This document shows positions 1 through 7,846 of a DNA stretch of 64,000 nucleotides, piece by piece. The stretch is from an uncultured Mycoplasmatota bacterium. Lineage in GTDB: Bacteria > Bacillota_I > Bacilli_A > RF39 > UBA660. Each line of letters begins with the position of its first letter. The stretch's first letter is position 1. Under the pieces are notes generated by a model. It searched no databases. It saw only the letters and a program-made list of their open reading frames with translations, and was not told where the DNA came from. The translations under genes and the position numbers were made by a program. Location of the stretch: NCBI GenBank assembly GCA_900547465.1, contig URHJ01000002.1:23375-87374 (forward strand). Direction: 5' to 3'.

Positions 1-1
1 T

Positions 2-1369
2 AAAATTATAAATTCATCTAATACAGATATTATTAATATTGCTGAAGTACCATCTTTTATGATTGAGTTATTTATAGAGTTAATTAGATTATTAGTTGTA
101 TATATTGTATTTTTTAGGCAAAATATTTTGGTAGGATTGTATGTAATTTTTATAGATTGTACATATTATTTTTATGCTAAAAAATGTAATAATAAAAATA
201 CTCACTATTTAAAGAAGCAGATTAAATATGCTGATAAAATGTCAGGAATGTTATCTCAAATTTTGATAGGTCTTAAAGATATTAAAAGTTTTGGCATTGG
301 AAGAAAGTTAAATAATAAATTAGATGGATATAGAAAAAGATGGCAAGAAAACTATTTTCTTAAAAGAAAATATTATTTTACAAGAAAAACCTTGGTAAGT
401 TTAATAATTGATTTTGGGAAGATAGTCTTATATTCTATTATGCTAATTTTTCTTATTAAAGGTAAATTACAAATAGCTATGTTTTTACTACTAATTTCAT
501 ATTATGATAAGACAAAGGAATCGATAAATGACATAATGGAGTTTGACGTATCTATTATGGAAGAAGCTGTTTCATTATATAGGATAAATCAGATAATTAG
601 TTATGGAACAAAATCTTTAAAGTTAGATGGTGTGATTCATAACGATGATATTTTTGGGCTTGTTGAATTTAATAATGTGTCTTTTAAGTATAATAAAGTG
701 CCAATATTAAAAAATGTGTCTTTTGTTGTAAAACCAAATGAGTTAACAGCAATCGTCGGTAAAACAGGCTCTGGAAAAACTACAATATTTAATCTTCTTT
801 TGAGAATGTATAGGGTAGGAAAAGGGCAAATTTTAATAGATAAGTTAGATATTTATGATTATTCCAAAGATGTTTTTAATTCAAATATTAGCATAGTTAA
901 TCAAAAGACCTTTATATTTAATATGAGTATAAGAGCTAATTTATCATTAATTGATTCCAACAAGAAACGGCAAATTGATGCTTGCAAAAGGGTGGGTATT
1001 CATGATTTTATAATGTCTTTGCCAGATGGGTATAGTACTATTTTGAAAGATGATGCTACTAATATGAGTGGTGGACAAAAACAATTATTGTCACTAGCTA
1101 GAGCACTTCTTACTTCATCTGAAATAATACTTTTAGATGAAGTTACATCATCATTGGATCCACGTACAACTGATAAAATTATAAAACTTTTAGATGATTT
1201 AAAAACTGATCATACAATTATTATCATTACTCATAATAAAGACTTGATGCGTAAAGCTGATAAACTTATTGTTTTGAATAATGGTAAAGTTGAATGTATT
1301 GGGAAGAATGATGATTTAATAAAAACAAATAATTTTTATAAACAACTAGTAATAAAAAATAGTGATTAA
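2..1369 (+). CDS. ABC exporter, transmembrane + ATPase half-transporter (5' partial)
   Basis: The frame is open to the left window edge, so the gene starts upstream; the first ATG in the window (59) lies inside the membrane domain. About the first 170 visible residues are hydrophobic helices of the ABC type-1 exporter fold, followed by a nucleotide-binding domain. Visible motifs are Walker A GKTGSGKTT, the signature MSGGQKQ, Walker B IILLDEVTSSLD and a switch histidine in IIITHNK. The order membrane domain then ATPase on one chain is that of half-size exporters, which work as dimers and export lipids, peptides or drugs. The substrate cannot be told from this sequence. It is followed by about 270 bases without a gene before the tRNAs. 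Confidence 0.9.
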   Translation, partial: KIINSSNTDIINIAEVPSFMIELFIELIRLLVVYIVFFRQNILVGLYVIFIDCTYYFYAKKCNNKNTHYLKKQIKYADKMSGMLSQILIGLKDIKSFGIGRKLNNKLDGYRKRWQENYFLKRKYYFTRKTLVSLIIDFGKIVLYSIMLIFLIKGKLQIAMFLLLISYYDKTKESINDIMEFDVSIMEEAVSLYRINQIISYGTKSLKLDGVIHNDDIFGLVEFNNVSFKYNKVPILKNVSFVVKPNELTAIVGKTGSGKTTIFNLLLRMYRVGKGQILIDKLDIYDYSKDVFNSNISIVNQKTFIFNMSIRANLSLIDSNKKRQIDACKRVGIHDFIMSLPDGYSTILKDDATNMSGGQKQLLSLARALLTSSEIILLDEVTSSLDPRTTDKIIKLLDDLKTDHTIIIITHNKDLMRKADKLIVLNNGKVECIGKNDDLIKTNNFYKQLVIKNSD

Positions 1370-1431
1370 TTGGTGAAGTGTTGGTTAAAATTAATATGAA
1401 ATGAAATTTTTTATTTTTCGTATTTATTGCC

Positions 1432-1460
1432 TTTTTTATAATACAGAGCATTATAAAAAA
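1432..1460. repeat. 11-bp perfect inverted repeat in the 1370-1641 intergenic gap
   Basis: TTTTTTATAAT (1432-1442) and ATTATAAAAAA (1450-1460) are exact inverted copies around a 7-base loop. The T-run is on the 5' side, so this is not a normal intrinsic terminator for the ABC gene, although it could stabilise the 3' end of its mRNA. The rest of the 1370-1641 gap is AT-rich with no supported gene, apart from the tRNA promoter at its end. Confidence 0.45.
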
Positions 1461-1601
1461 TAAGAATATTTAATTAATTGATAACAAACAAAGATAAGCT
1501 TTATTTGTATTACTTATTATAATCAGACTTAATTCCGTTATTTTATTAAAACGGACTTCCAAATGAAAACTCACGATTGAATAAAAAACATATAAAAACT
1601 A

Positions 1602-1630
1602 TTGCACAATCAAAAAAAGTATGCTATTAT
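1602..1630 (+). promoter_or_regulatory. sigma-A-type promoter of the tRNA pair
   Basis: The -35 is TTGCAC (1602-1607), the spacer is exactly 17 bases, and the -10 is TATTAT (1625-1630) preceded by TGC (extended -10). The first tRNA starts 11 bases downstream of the -10. Confidence 0.75.
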
Positions 1631-1641
1631 TAAATAGCAAT

Positions 1642-1718
1642 GGACCCTTAGCTCAGTTGGTTAGAGCATCCGGCTCATAACCGGGCGGTCACTGGTTCGA
1701 GTCCAGTAGGGTCCACCA
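1642..1718 (+). tRNA. tRNA with CAT anticodon, probably tRNA-Ile2 (lysidine type)
   Basis: This is a full cloverleaf with a 7-bp acceptor stem GGACCCT/AGGGTCC, D arm GCTC/GAGC, anticodon loop CTCATAA and T arm ACTGG/CCAGT, with CCA encoded. A CAT anticodon means elongator Met, initiator Met or Ile2. The acceptor is fully paired, so it is not an initiator. The GGACC acceptor and CTCATAA loop resemble Firmicutes and Mycoplasma tRNA-Ile(CAU) as I recall them, more than elongator Met (usually GGCGG with a TTCATAC loop). If it is Ile2, the C34 would be modified to lysidine by TilS, which is not in this window. Confidence 0.85.
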
Positions 1719-1724
1719 TCTAAT

Positions 1725-1809
1725 GCGGGTATGGCGGAATTGGCAGACGCGCTAGACTTAGGATCTAGTGCCGCAAGGCTTGCAGGTTCAACTCCTGTTA
1801 CCCGCACCA
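1725..1809 (+). tRNA. tRNA-Leu (TAG anticodon)
   Basis: This is a class II tRNA with acceptor GCGGGTA/TACCCGC, anticodon loop CTTAGGA (anticodon TAG, reading CUN codons), a long variable arm and an encoded CCA. It starts 6 bases after the preceding tRNA and shares its promoter and terminator. Confidence 0.95.
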
Positions 1810-1848
1810 CTAGTTAATTATTCGATTTGTTCGAATTTTAAATATACT

Positions 1849-1875
1849 TCAGTCAGAGATATGACTGATTTTTTT
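1849..1875 (+). terminator. intrinsic terminator after the tRNAs
   Basis: A 7-bp stem TCAGTCA/TGACTGA with a 6-base loop is followed by seven T. Confidence 0.85.
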
Positions 1876-1969
1876 ATTAATAAATATTATTGGTGGAATA
1901 GATGAATAATTAAATTATTGGGTAATTAATATAGGTACTTATTCATAGATTTTATAGAGGAGGAATTTT

Positions 1970-2581
1970 ATGTATGAATTAGCGCCTTTACCGTATTTGT
2001 ATCAAGACTTAGAGCCATATATTGATACACATACTATGGGACTTCATTATTTAAAACATCAAAAAAATTATCTTGATAAATTGAATTCTTTGTTGAGGAA
2101 AAATCATTATGATTATAGATATAAAATAGAAGAGATTTTATATCATATTCAGGAATTTCCTAGACAAGATCAGGCTGATATTTTATTTAATTTAGGTGGA
2201 GTTATTAATCATGATCTTTATTGGAAGAGTATTTCATCACCAAAAAATGTTAGAAAATCAAATAAGTTAACAGAAGCAATTAATCAACAATTTGGTGGTT
2301 TAGCTAACTTTTTTGAAGAATTTAAGAAAAAAGCTTTAGAGTTAAAGGGTTCAGGTTATACTTTTTTGGTTATGAAAAATAATGGTCAGTTAGATATAGT
2401 TAATATGCCTAATCAAGAAACTCCCTTAATGTATGGGATGATACCTCTTTTTGTGATAGATTTATGGGAACATGCATATTATCTAAATTATAAAAATAAT
2501 AAATCAGAGTATATTGATAATTTTATAGAAATTGCTGATTTATCTAACGCAAATAATATTTATAATAATATAGTTAAATAG
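1970..2581 (+). CDS. sodA: Fe/Mn superoxide dismutase
   Basis: Converts superoxide to hydrogen peroxide and oxygen in the cytoplasm. All four expected metal ligands are visible: H26 in the first helix (MGLHYLKHQ), the histidine of VINHDLYW, and the Asp and His of IDLWEHAYY. The gateway tyrosine is Y34. At 203 residues it has the usual length. The histidine usually found two places before the second ligand is a valine here, and the C-terminal tryptophan motif is poorly conserved, so whether it uses Fe or Mn cannot be read off. The start follows a strong GAGGAGG site. It stands alone, with its own terminator. Confidence 0.9.
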   Translation: MYELAPLPYLYQDLEPYIDTHTMGLHYLKHQKNYLDKLNSLLRKNHYDYRYKIEEILYHIQEFPRQDQADILFNLGGVINHDLYWKSISSPKNVRKSNKLTEAINQQFGGLANFFEEFKKKALELKGSGYTFLVMKNNGQLDIVNMPNQETPLMYGMIPLFVIDLWEHAYYLNYKNNKSEYIDNFIEIADLSNANNIYNNIVK

Positions 2582-2586
2582 TTTTT

Positions 2587-2614
2587 AAAATATCTTTATT
2601 TTGAAGATATTTTT
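2587..2614 (+). terminator. intrinsic terminator after sodA
   Basis: A 10-bp perfect stem AAAATATCTT/AAGATATTTT with a 7-base loop; the 3' arm ends in T. Confidence 0.75.
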
Positions 2615-2651
2615 ATATTATATAAGTTTTTAAAGAGAATCTATAAAAATA

Positions 2652-2660
2652 TGCTATAAT
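2652..2660 (+). promoter_or_regulatory. extended -10 promoter of tkt
   Basis: TGCTATAAT lies 20 bases before the tkt start, with no good -35 at 17 bases. The predicted transcript would start almost at the ribosome binding site AGGAAGTGAG, giving a very short leader. Confidence 0.6.
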
Positions 2661-2679
2661 ATTAGTAGGAAGTGAGTTT

Positions 2680-4668
2680 ATGAGATTAATTAAAAATAAT
2701 GATAATCCAATTAATGAGGAAAAAATTATTAATCAAATAAGGGCTCTAGGTCTAGATATGATTAGTGAAGCGAATAGTGGTCACCCTGGAATTGTTTTAG
2801 GTGCGGCTCCTATTATTTATACTTTATATGCTAGACATTTGAGAGTTTGTCCGGATAAGCCTGATTTTTTTAATAGAGATCGTTTTATTATGTCTGCTGG
2901 GCATGGTTCAGCTTTACTTTATGCAACACTTTTTATGGCTGGTTATGATTTAGAGTTAGATGATTTGAAAAAGTTTAGACAAATTAATTCAAAGACACCT
3001 GGACATCCTGAATATAAAACTACACCTGGAGTTGATATGACAACAGGACCTTTAGGGCAAGGAATTGCAACAGCAGTTGGTTTTGCATTAGCGGAAGCAA
3101 GACTTAGGGAGAAATTTAATAAATATCAAAAAGATTTAATAGATTTTAATACTTATGTGCTATGTGGAGATGGTGATTTAGAAGAGGGAGTTAGTTATGA
3201 AGCAATGTCTTTAGCTGGAACTCTTAAACTAAATAAATTGATTGTTTTATATGATTCGAATAATGTTTCACTTGATGGAGATGTTTCTCTTTCTTTTAAT
3301 GAAAATATAGAAATGCGTATGAATTCTATGGGTTGGAATTATATAAAGGTTACAGAAGATGATGAATTATCTATTTCTAAAGCTATTGAAGATGCTAAAA
3401 AGAGTAGTGATAAACCAACTCTTATTGAAGTAAAAACTACAATTGGTAAGTACTCGAAATTAGAGGGAACTAATAAAGTACATGGTGGTGTTTTATCCAA
3501 GGAAGATGTTAGTCAAATCAAAGAAAAAATAAAACTTAGAGATATTGAGTTTAATGTATCTAGTGATACAGTAGAAGACTTTCAACAATTAATCTTTGAT
3601 AGAGCTAGTACAGTATTAGATAAATTTAATAAAAAATATGAGGCTTTGAGTGATGAGGTAAAAGCTGAATTAGACTTTTTTATGGGAGATGTTAAAGAAA
3701 TAGATTTAAAAAATCTTACTTATGAAGCTCCTGATGATAATAAAGAAGCTTTAAGAGATACTTCTTCAAAAATTTTAAATTCAATTGTTAAAGATAATCC
3801 TTTTATGGTTGGTGGAAGTGCTGATTTATTTGGTGCAGTAAAAACGTATATTAATGATGGTGGAGACTTAAGTTATAAAAATTATTCTGGTCAAAATATT
3901 TATTTTGGTATACGTGAACATGCGATGGGAGCCATCTTAAACGGTTTAGCTTTGTGTGGTTATAGAGTTTATGGTTCTACATTCTTAAGTTTTTCTAATT
4001 ATATGATGCCTGCGATTAGAATGAGTGCTATGTTAAATTTACCAATTACTTATATATTTACACATGATTCAATAAGTCTTGGGGAAGATGGTGCTACTCA
4101 TCAACCTGTTGAACAATTGGCGTTTTTCAGAACAATGCCTAATGTTACTGTTTATAGACCTTGTGATGCTAATGAAGTTATAGGTGTTTATAAAACAATA
4201 ATGAAAGAAAATAATGGTGTTTCAATTATTTCTTTATCAAAGACAGTTTTACCAATTCTTGAGACAACAAAGGCTACTGATGTTTCTAGGGGAGCTTATG
4301 TTGTTAGAGAGGAAAGAAGAAAATTAGATGGTATTTTAATTTCAACTGGTGAAGAAGTTCATTCAGCAATAGAAGTTGCTGAACGTCTTGAAACTAAGGG
4401 ATTTGATATTCGTGTAGTTAGTATGCCTTGTATTGAAAGATTCTTAGAAAATGATTCAGAGTATATTGATGAAGTTTTACCGGTTGGAAAGAAGAAAATA
4501 GTAATTGAGGCAGCAAGTTCAATCTCATGGAATAGAATTGTTTTTAATCCTAAATATTTAATTACTCTAGATCAATATGGAGCTAGTGGTAAGAGAGATG
4601 ATGTATTAGAAAAATTTGGTTTTGATGTTGACTCATTGGAAGCAAAAGTAGAAGAATTACTTAAATAA
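2680..4668 (+). CDS. tkt: transketolase
   Basis: Thiamine-diphosphate enzyme of the non-oxidative pentose phosphate pathway that moves two-carbon ketol units between sugar phosphates. Visible features are the N-terminal GHPG and GHGSALLYA segments, the ThDP-binding motif from GDGD (about residue 162) through DSNN, the catalytic-glutamate region FGIREHAMG (about residue 410), and the pyrimidine-domain histidine region THDSISLGEDGATHQP. The 662 residues match the normal family length. Next downstream are a sirA-like gene and yneF, the order also seen in Bacillus subtilis. The start follows AGGAAGTGAG. Confidence 0.97.
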   Translation: MRLIKNNDNPINEEKIINQIRALGLDMISEANSGHPGIVLGAAPIIYTLYARHLRVCPDKPDFFNRDRFIMSAGHGSALLYATLFMAGYDLELDDLKKFRQINSKTPGHPEYKTTPGVDMTTGPLGQGIATAVGFALAEARLREKFNKYQKDLIDFNTYVLCGDGDLEEGVSYEAMSLAGTLKLNKLIVLYDSNNVSLDGDVSLSFNENIEMRMNSMGWNYIKVTEDDELSISKAIEDAKKSSDKPTLIEVKTTIGKYSKLEGTNKVHGGVLSKEDVSQIKEKIKLRDIEFNVSSDTVEDFQQLIFDRASTVLDKFNKKYEALSDEVKAELDFFMGDVKEIDLKNLTYEAPDDNKEALRDTSSKILNSIVKDNPFMVGGSADLFGAVKTYINDGGDLSYKNYSGQNIYFGIREHAMGAILNGLALCGYRVYGSTFLSFSNYMMPAIRMSAMLNLPITYIFTHDSISLGEDGATHQPVEQLAFFRTMPNVTVYRPCDANEVIGVYKTIMKENNGVSIISLSKTVLPILETTKATDVSRGAYVVREERRKLDGILISTGEEVHSAIEVAERLETKGFDIRVVSMPCIERFLENDSEYIDEVLPVGKKKIVIEAASSISWNRIVFNPKYLITLDQYGASGKRDDVLEKFGFDVDSLEAKVEELLK

Positions 4669-4719
4669 AAATCGACAAAAATAGACTCTTTATTATGCTA
4701 TATTAATTATGGTGATAAT

Positions 4720-5145
4720 ATGAGAGTTTTTTATATATTTAATATTAGAGAAGAATTTAAATACTTATATCAGGATAGTCCTTCAATGTTATATAATATT
4801 TTAAAACAAATTTATTATTTAGGACATGACGATATTTTATATGGACAAAACTTATTTAGACAATTAACTAAAAGTCTACCAAAGGATGCAATCGATAGAG
4901 CTTTATTTATAAAACTACATCAAGAGTTTCCTTATAGTAAACGAGGTGATAATCATATTATAAATAATTTATATACTAATGAGATAAGTAAGTTGGTTGT
5001 TAAAAATGCTTATATGAAAATAAAAACTGAAAAAAATACATCATCATTTTTTTCTTATCTTTCTGAATTTAGTGATTCATTATTTGTTTGTGATTTTGAA
5101 TATAGTGATTTTTTCTTTTTAGAAAAGACAAAAACGCTTGTTTAA
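4720..5145 (+). CDS. sirA: SirA-like sporulation inhibitor of replication
   Basis: A 141-residue soluble protein beginning RVFYIFNIREEF, like the start of the SirA family (YneE). In Bacillus subtilis, SirA is made at the onset of sporulation and binds DnaA domain I to block new rounds of replication. Sequence similarity is weak by eye. The position between tkt and yneF is exactly that of sirA in B. subtilis, and this is the main support. There is no signal peptide or membrane segment. It could be an unrelated small protein in the same place, but size and placement argue against that. Confidence 0.6.
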   Translation: MRVFYIFNIREEFKYLYQDSPSMLYNILKQIYYLGHDDILYGQNLFRQLTKSLPKDAIDRALFIKLHQEFPYSKRGDNHIINNLYTNEISKLVVKNAYMKIKTEKNTSSFFSYLSEFSDSLFVCDFEYSDFFFLEKTKTLV

Positions 5146-5188
5146 TTTCATAAACTCTAGTAAAATACATATGTAGGGAGATGAAATA

Positions 5189-5398
5189 ATGTTACACGAT
5201 TTATTATTAGTATTTATTGGATTAATAATTGGATTAGTAATTGGTTTTTTTGCCGCTAGATATATGATTAAGAAATATATGAAGAAAAATCCTCCTATTA
5301 ATGAGGAAATGATAAAAGGATTAATGATGCAAATGGGAAGAAAACCTAACCAAAAACAAATTAATCAAATGATGAAAAATATGCAAAAGTATATGTAA
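5189..5398 (+). CDS. yneF: YneF family small membrane protein
   Basis: A 69-residue protein with one N-terminal membrane helix rich in Gly (about residues 5-24, including GLIIGLVIGFFAAR), then a basic Met/Lys-rich tail with NPPINEEMIKGLMMQMGRKP, which is the hallmark of the UPF0154/YneF family. Function is unknown. The location right after the sirA-like gene copies the Bacillus order. The start follows GGGAGATGAA. Confidence 0.88.
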   Translation: MLHDLLLVFIGLIIGLVIGFFAARYMIKKYMKKNPPINEEMIKGLMMQMGRKPNQKQINQMMKNMQKYM

Positions 5399-5405
5399 AA
5401 ATATG

Positions 5406-5430
5406 AGGCACTGGTTGGTGTCTTTTTTTT
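5406..5430 (+). terminator. intrinsic terminator after yneF
   Basis: A 6-bp stem AGGCAC/GTGTCT (one G-T pair) with a 6-base loop, then eight T. Confidence 0.75.
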
Positions 5431-5511
5431 GTTTTTATTTAATTTATGTTTAAGTTTACCACTACAAAATGAGACTTTAAGTATTGAATTTACACTTTTA
5501 ACTTTAAGTTA

Positions 5512-5520
5512 TGATATAAT
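5512..5520 (+). promoter_or_regulatory. extended -10 promoter of uvrC
   Basis: TGATATAAT is a full extended -10, 25 bases before the TTG start of uvrC. It lies inside the frame upstream of that start, which supports the internal TTG as the true beginning. Confidence 0.65.
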
Positions 5521-5545
5521 AGTGATAGTAAATAGAGGTGATACT

Positions 5546-7306
5546 TTGAAAAACTTTAAAGAAAAATTAGCTCTGGTACCTACAAAGCCTGGTAGTTATC
5601 AAATGAAAAATAAAGATGGTGTGATTATCTATGTAGGAAAAGCTAAAAATTTACAAAGAAGATTACGTTCCTATTTTACTAGGACTGTAACTGGTAAAAC
5701 TAGAATGTTAGTAGAAGATATAGATGATTTTGAATATATTGTTACTTCATCTGAACTTGAATCATTAATTTTAGAGATAACATTAATTAAAAAATACGAT
5801 CCTAAGTATAATATTTTATTAAAAGATGATAAATCATATCCATATATTGAATTAACTAAAGAGAAGTATCCTAGATTAAAAGTTGTTAGAAACGTAAAAA
5901 GAAAGAAGGATAAGAATTATTTATATGGTCCTTATCCTAATGTTTATGCAGCTAGAAAAACTGTAAATATGTTGAATAGATTATATCCACTTAGAAAGTG
6001 TGAAACTTTAAAGAAAGATTTATGTCTTTATTATCATATTCATGAGTGTTTGGGGTATTGTTGTAAAAAGATTGATCCTATTAAGATAGAGGAAATGACT
6101 AAAGAAATAACTAGTTTTTTAAAGGGTGATGCTAAAGAAGTAATACAAAAAATTAAGAGGGAAATGACTGCTGCTAGTGAAAATTTAAATTATGAAAAAG
6201 CTAAAGAATTAAAAGAAATGTTAGATGATATTAATATTACTTTAAATAAACAGAAAATAGATTTGAATAATAATTATAATTTTGATTTAGTTAATTATTA
6301 TAAAGATAAGAATTATTTATCTATTCAAATATTTTTTGTGAGAGAGGGATTATTAGTAGGTCGTCATGAAGAAATTGTAAATACTTTGGAAGATGAAGAA
6401 GAGATAATTGAATATATAATTAAATTCTATGAAAAGACTGGGATGCTTCCTAAAGAACTATTAGTGCCAGGTAGTGTTGATGCTACACTATTGAGTAATT
6501 ATTTAAATATTAAAGTTTCTACTCCACAAAGGGGTAAGCTTTATTCACTTATGAGGCTTGCTTATGAAAATGCGATTGAAAAATTAAATGCAGAAGAAGA
6601 AACACTGAAAAAAGATGATAAGTTAAGACAAGATGCATTAGATGAGTTAAAAGAACTACTTAAATTAGATTCTGTATCTCGTATGGAATCGTTTGATAAC
6701 TCGCATTTATTTGGGACTTTTTATGTTGGTGGTATGGTTGTTTTTGAAGATTTTTTGCCACTCAAGGATGAATATAGAAAATATAAATTAGCAGTAGATG
6801 TTAAAGATGATTTATCGGCTATGAGAGAGGTTTTATATAGAAGATATTATAAAGTATTGATGGAAAATTTACAAAAACCAGATTTAATTGTTTTAGATGG
6901 AGGTAAAACTCAGATTACAGTATGTAAAGAGATAATATCTTCACTTGGACTTAATATACCTATTATTGGTTTGGTAAAAAATAAGAGTCATAGAACCAAT
7001 GAAATAATGGATGAAAATTATCAAATTCTTCCTGTTAAAAAGAATAGTAATTTATTTTTATTTTTAACTAGAATTCAAGATGAAGTTCATAGATATGCAA
7101 TTACATATCATAGAAATATTAAAAGTAAAGGTGCTCTTTCTTCTCTTTTAGATGTTGTGCCTGGTATAGGTGAGGTAAAAAGAAAAGAATTGTTAAGAAA
7201 GTTTGGTTCATTAAAGAAAATGAAAGAGGCAAGTATATCAGAACTTGAAGAGGTTTTGAATCATGATGTTGCTGAAAATTTATTTTCGTATTTAAAAGAA
7301 ATGTAG
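5546..7306 (+). CDS. uvrC: excinuclease ABC subunit C
   Basis: Makes both incisions in UvrABC nucleotide excision repair. Domains in order: GIY-YIG nuclease (about residues 10-95, with KPGSY and IIYVGKAKNLQRR), a UVR domain for UvrB contact (about 195-230), the RNase H-like nuclease domain starting near SRMESFDNSH, and a C-terminal helix-hairpin-helix with VPGIGEVKRKELL. I chose the TTG at 5546 because it follows AGAGGTG, gives the normal N-terminus (LKNFKEKLALVPTKPG) and lies just after a -10 element. The in-frame extension upstream to 5429 has no family similarity. The product is 586 residues, the expected size. Confidence 0.95.
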   Translation: MKNFKEKLALVPTKPGSYQMKNKDGVIIYVGKAKNLQRRLRSYFTRTVTGKTRMLVEDIDDFEYIVTSSELESLILEITLIKKYDPKYNILLKDDKSYPYIELTKEKYPRLKVVRNVKRKKDKNYLYGPYPNVYAARKTVNMLNRLYPLRKCETLKKDLCLYYHIHECLGYCCKKIDPIKIEEMTKEITSFLKGDAKEVIQKIKREMTAASENLNYEKAKELKEMLDDINITLNKQKIDLNNNYNFDLVNYYKDKNYLSIQIFFVREGLLVGRHEEIVNTLEDEEEIIEYIIKFYEKTGMLPKELLVPGSVDATLLSNYLNIKVSTPQRGKLYSLMRLAYENAIEKLNAEEETLKKDDKLRQDALDELKELLKLDSVSRMESFDNSHLFGTFYVGGMVVFEDFLPLKDEYRKYKLAVDVKDDLSAMREVLYRRYYKVLMENLQKPDLIVLDGGKTQITVCKEIISSLGLNIPIIGLVKNKSHRTNEIMDENYQILPVKKNSNLFLFLTRIQDEVHRYAITYHRNIKSKGALSSLLDVVPGIGEVKRKELLRKFGSLKKMKEASISELEEVLNHDVAENLFSYLKEM

Positions 7307-7329
7307 TATACTAAAGATAGGTGATTATA

Positions 7330-7842
7330 ATGAAAAATAATAAAGGCTTTACATTAATTGAAATGTTAGGAACTGTTGTAATATTAGGAATAATAGGTAC
7401 AATTGCAGTCACTGCTGTAACAAAATATTTAGTTAGTTCTAGAAAAGAAGCCTATAAAATGTTGCAAGATGCTTTATATGAAGCTGTTAGTAATTGTGCA
7501 TCAGAAAGTAATTGTATTTTATCTAATGATACAACTATGACAGTTTCAGACTTAAAGAATAAGGGGTATTTAGATTCTTTTAAAAACCCTAAAAATAGTT
7601 CTAAAGAATGTGATGGTAGTGTAGTAGTTAAAATTGTGGAATCTTCTGGATCTGGAAAGATTAAAAATTATAGTTCTTCAAATTGTAGCGATGGTCCTAA
7701 TTGCATAAATGGAAATTCTAAAGTGGAAGTTGATGAAGCTAATACTAAATACTTTTATAAAGTAATTGTTAATTGTGATGGATTTGATAGTACTCCAAGA
7801 TACTATCCTAATGGTACTACAGAAGAGGAATGGAGTAAGTAA
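7330..7842 (+). CDS. type IV prepilin-like protein
   Basis: A 170-residue protein with a class III prepilin signal: basic MKNNKG, cleavage before Phe, then FTLIEMLG with the Glu at mature position 5, and a hydrophobic helix (about residues 7-28). The C-terminal part is rich in Cys (at least six), Asn and Ser, so disulfides are likely outside the membrane. Such proteins are cleaved by a prepilin peptidase and assembled into pili or competence pseudopili. No peptidase or assembly gene is adjacent; the matching ATPase is at about 45 kb. The ATG at 7330 follows AGGTGAT; the upstream GTG lies in that site. Confidence 0.8.
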   Translation: MKNNKGFTLIEMLGTVVILGIIGTIAVTAVTKYLVSSRKEAYKMLQDALYEAVSNCASESNCILSNDTTMTVSDLKNKGYLDSFKNPKNSSKECDGSVVVKIVESSGSGKIKNYSSSNCSDGPNCINGNSKVEVDEANTKYFYKVIVNCDGFDSTPRYYPNGTTEEEWSK

Positions 7843-7846
7843 TATT

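Noticed and set aside
1540..1570. CCGTT/AACGG inverted repeat as a terminator
   Set aside because: The stem is only 5 bp and no T-run follows on either strand.
5429..5545. Upstream extension of uvrC
   Set aside because: No family similarity, and it contains the -10 element of uvrC; TTG 5546 has a good ribosome binding site.
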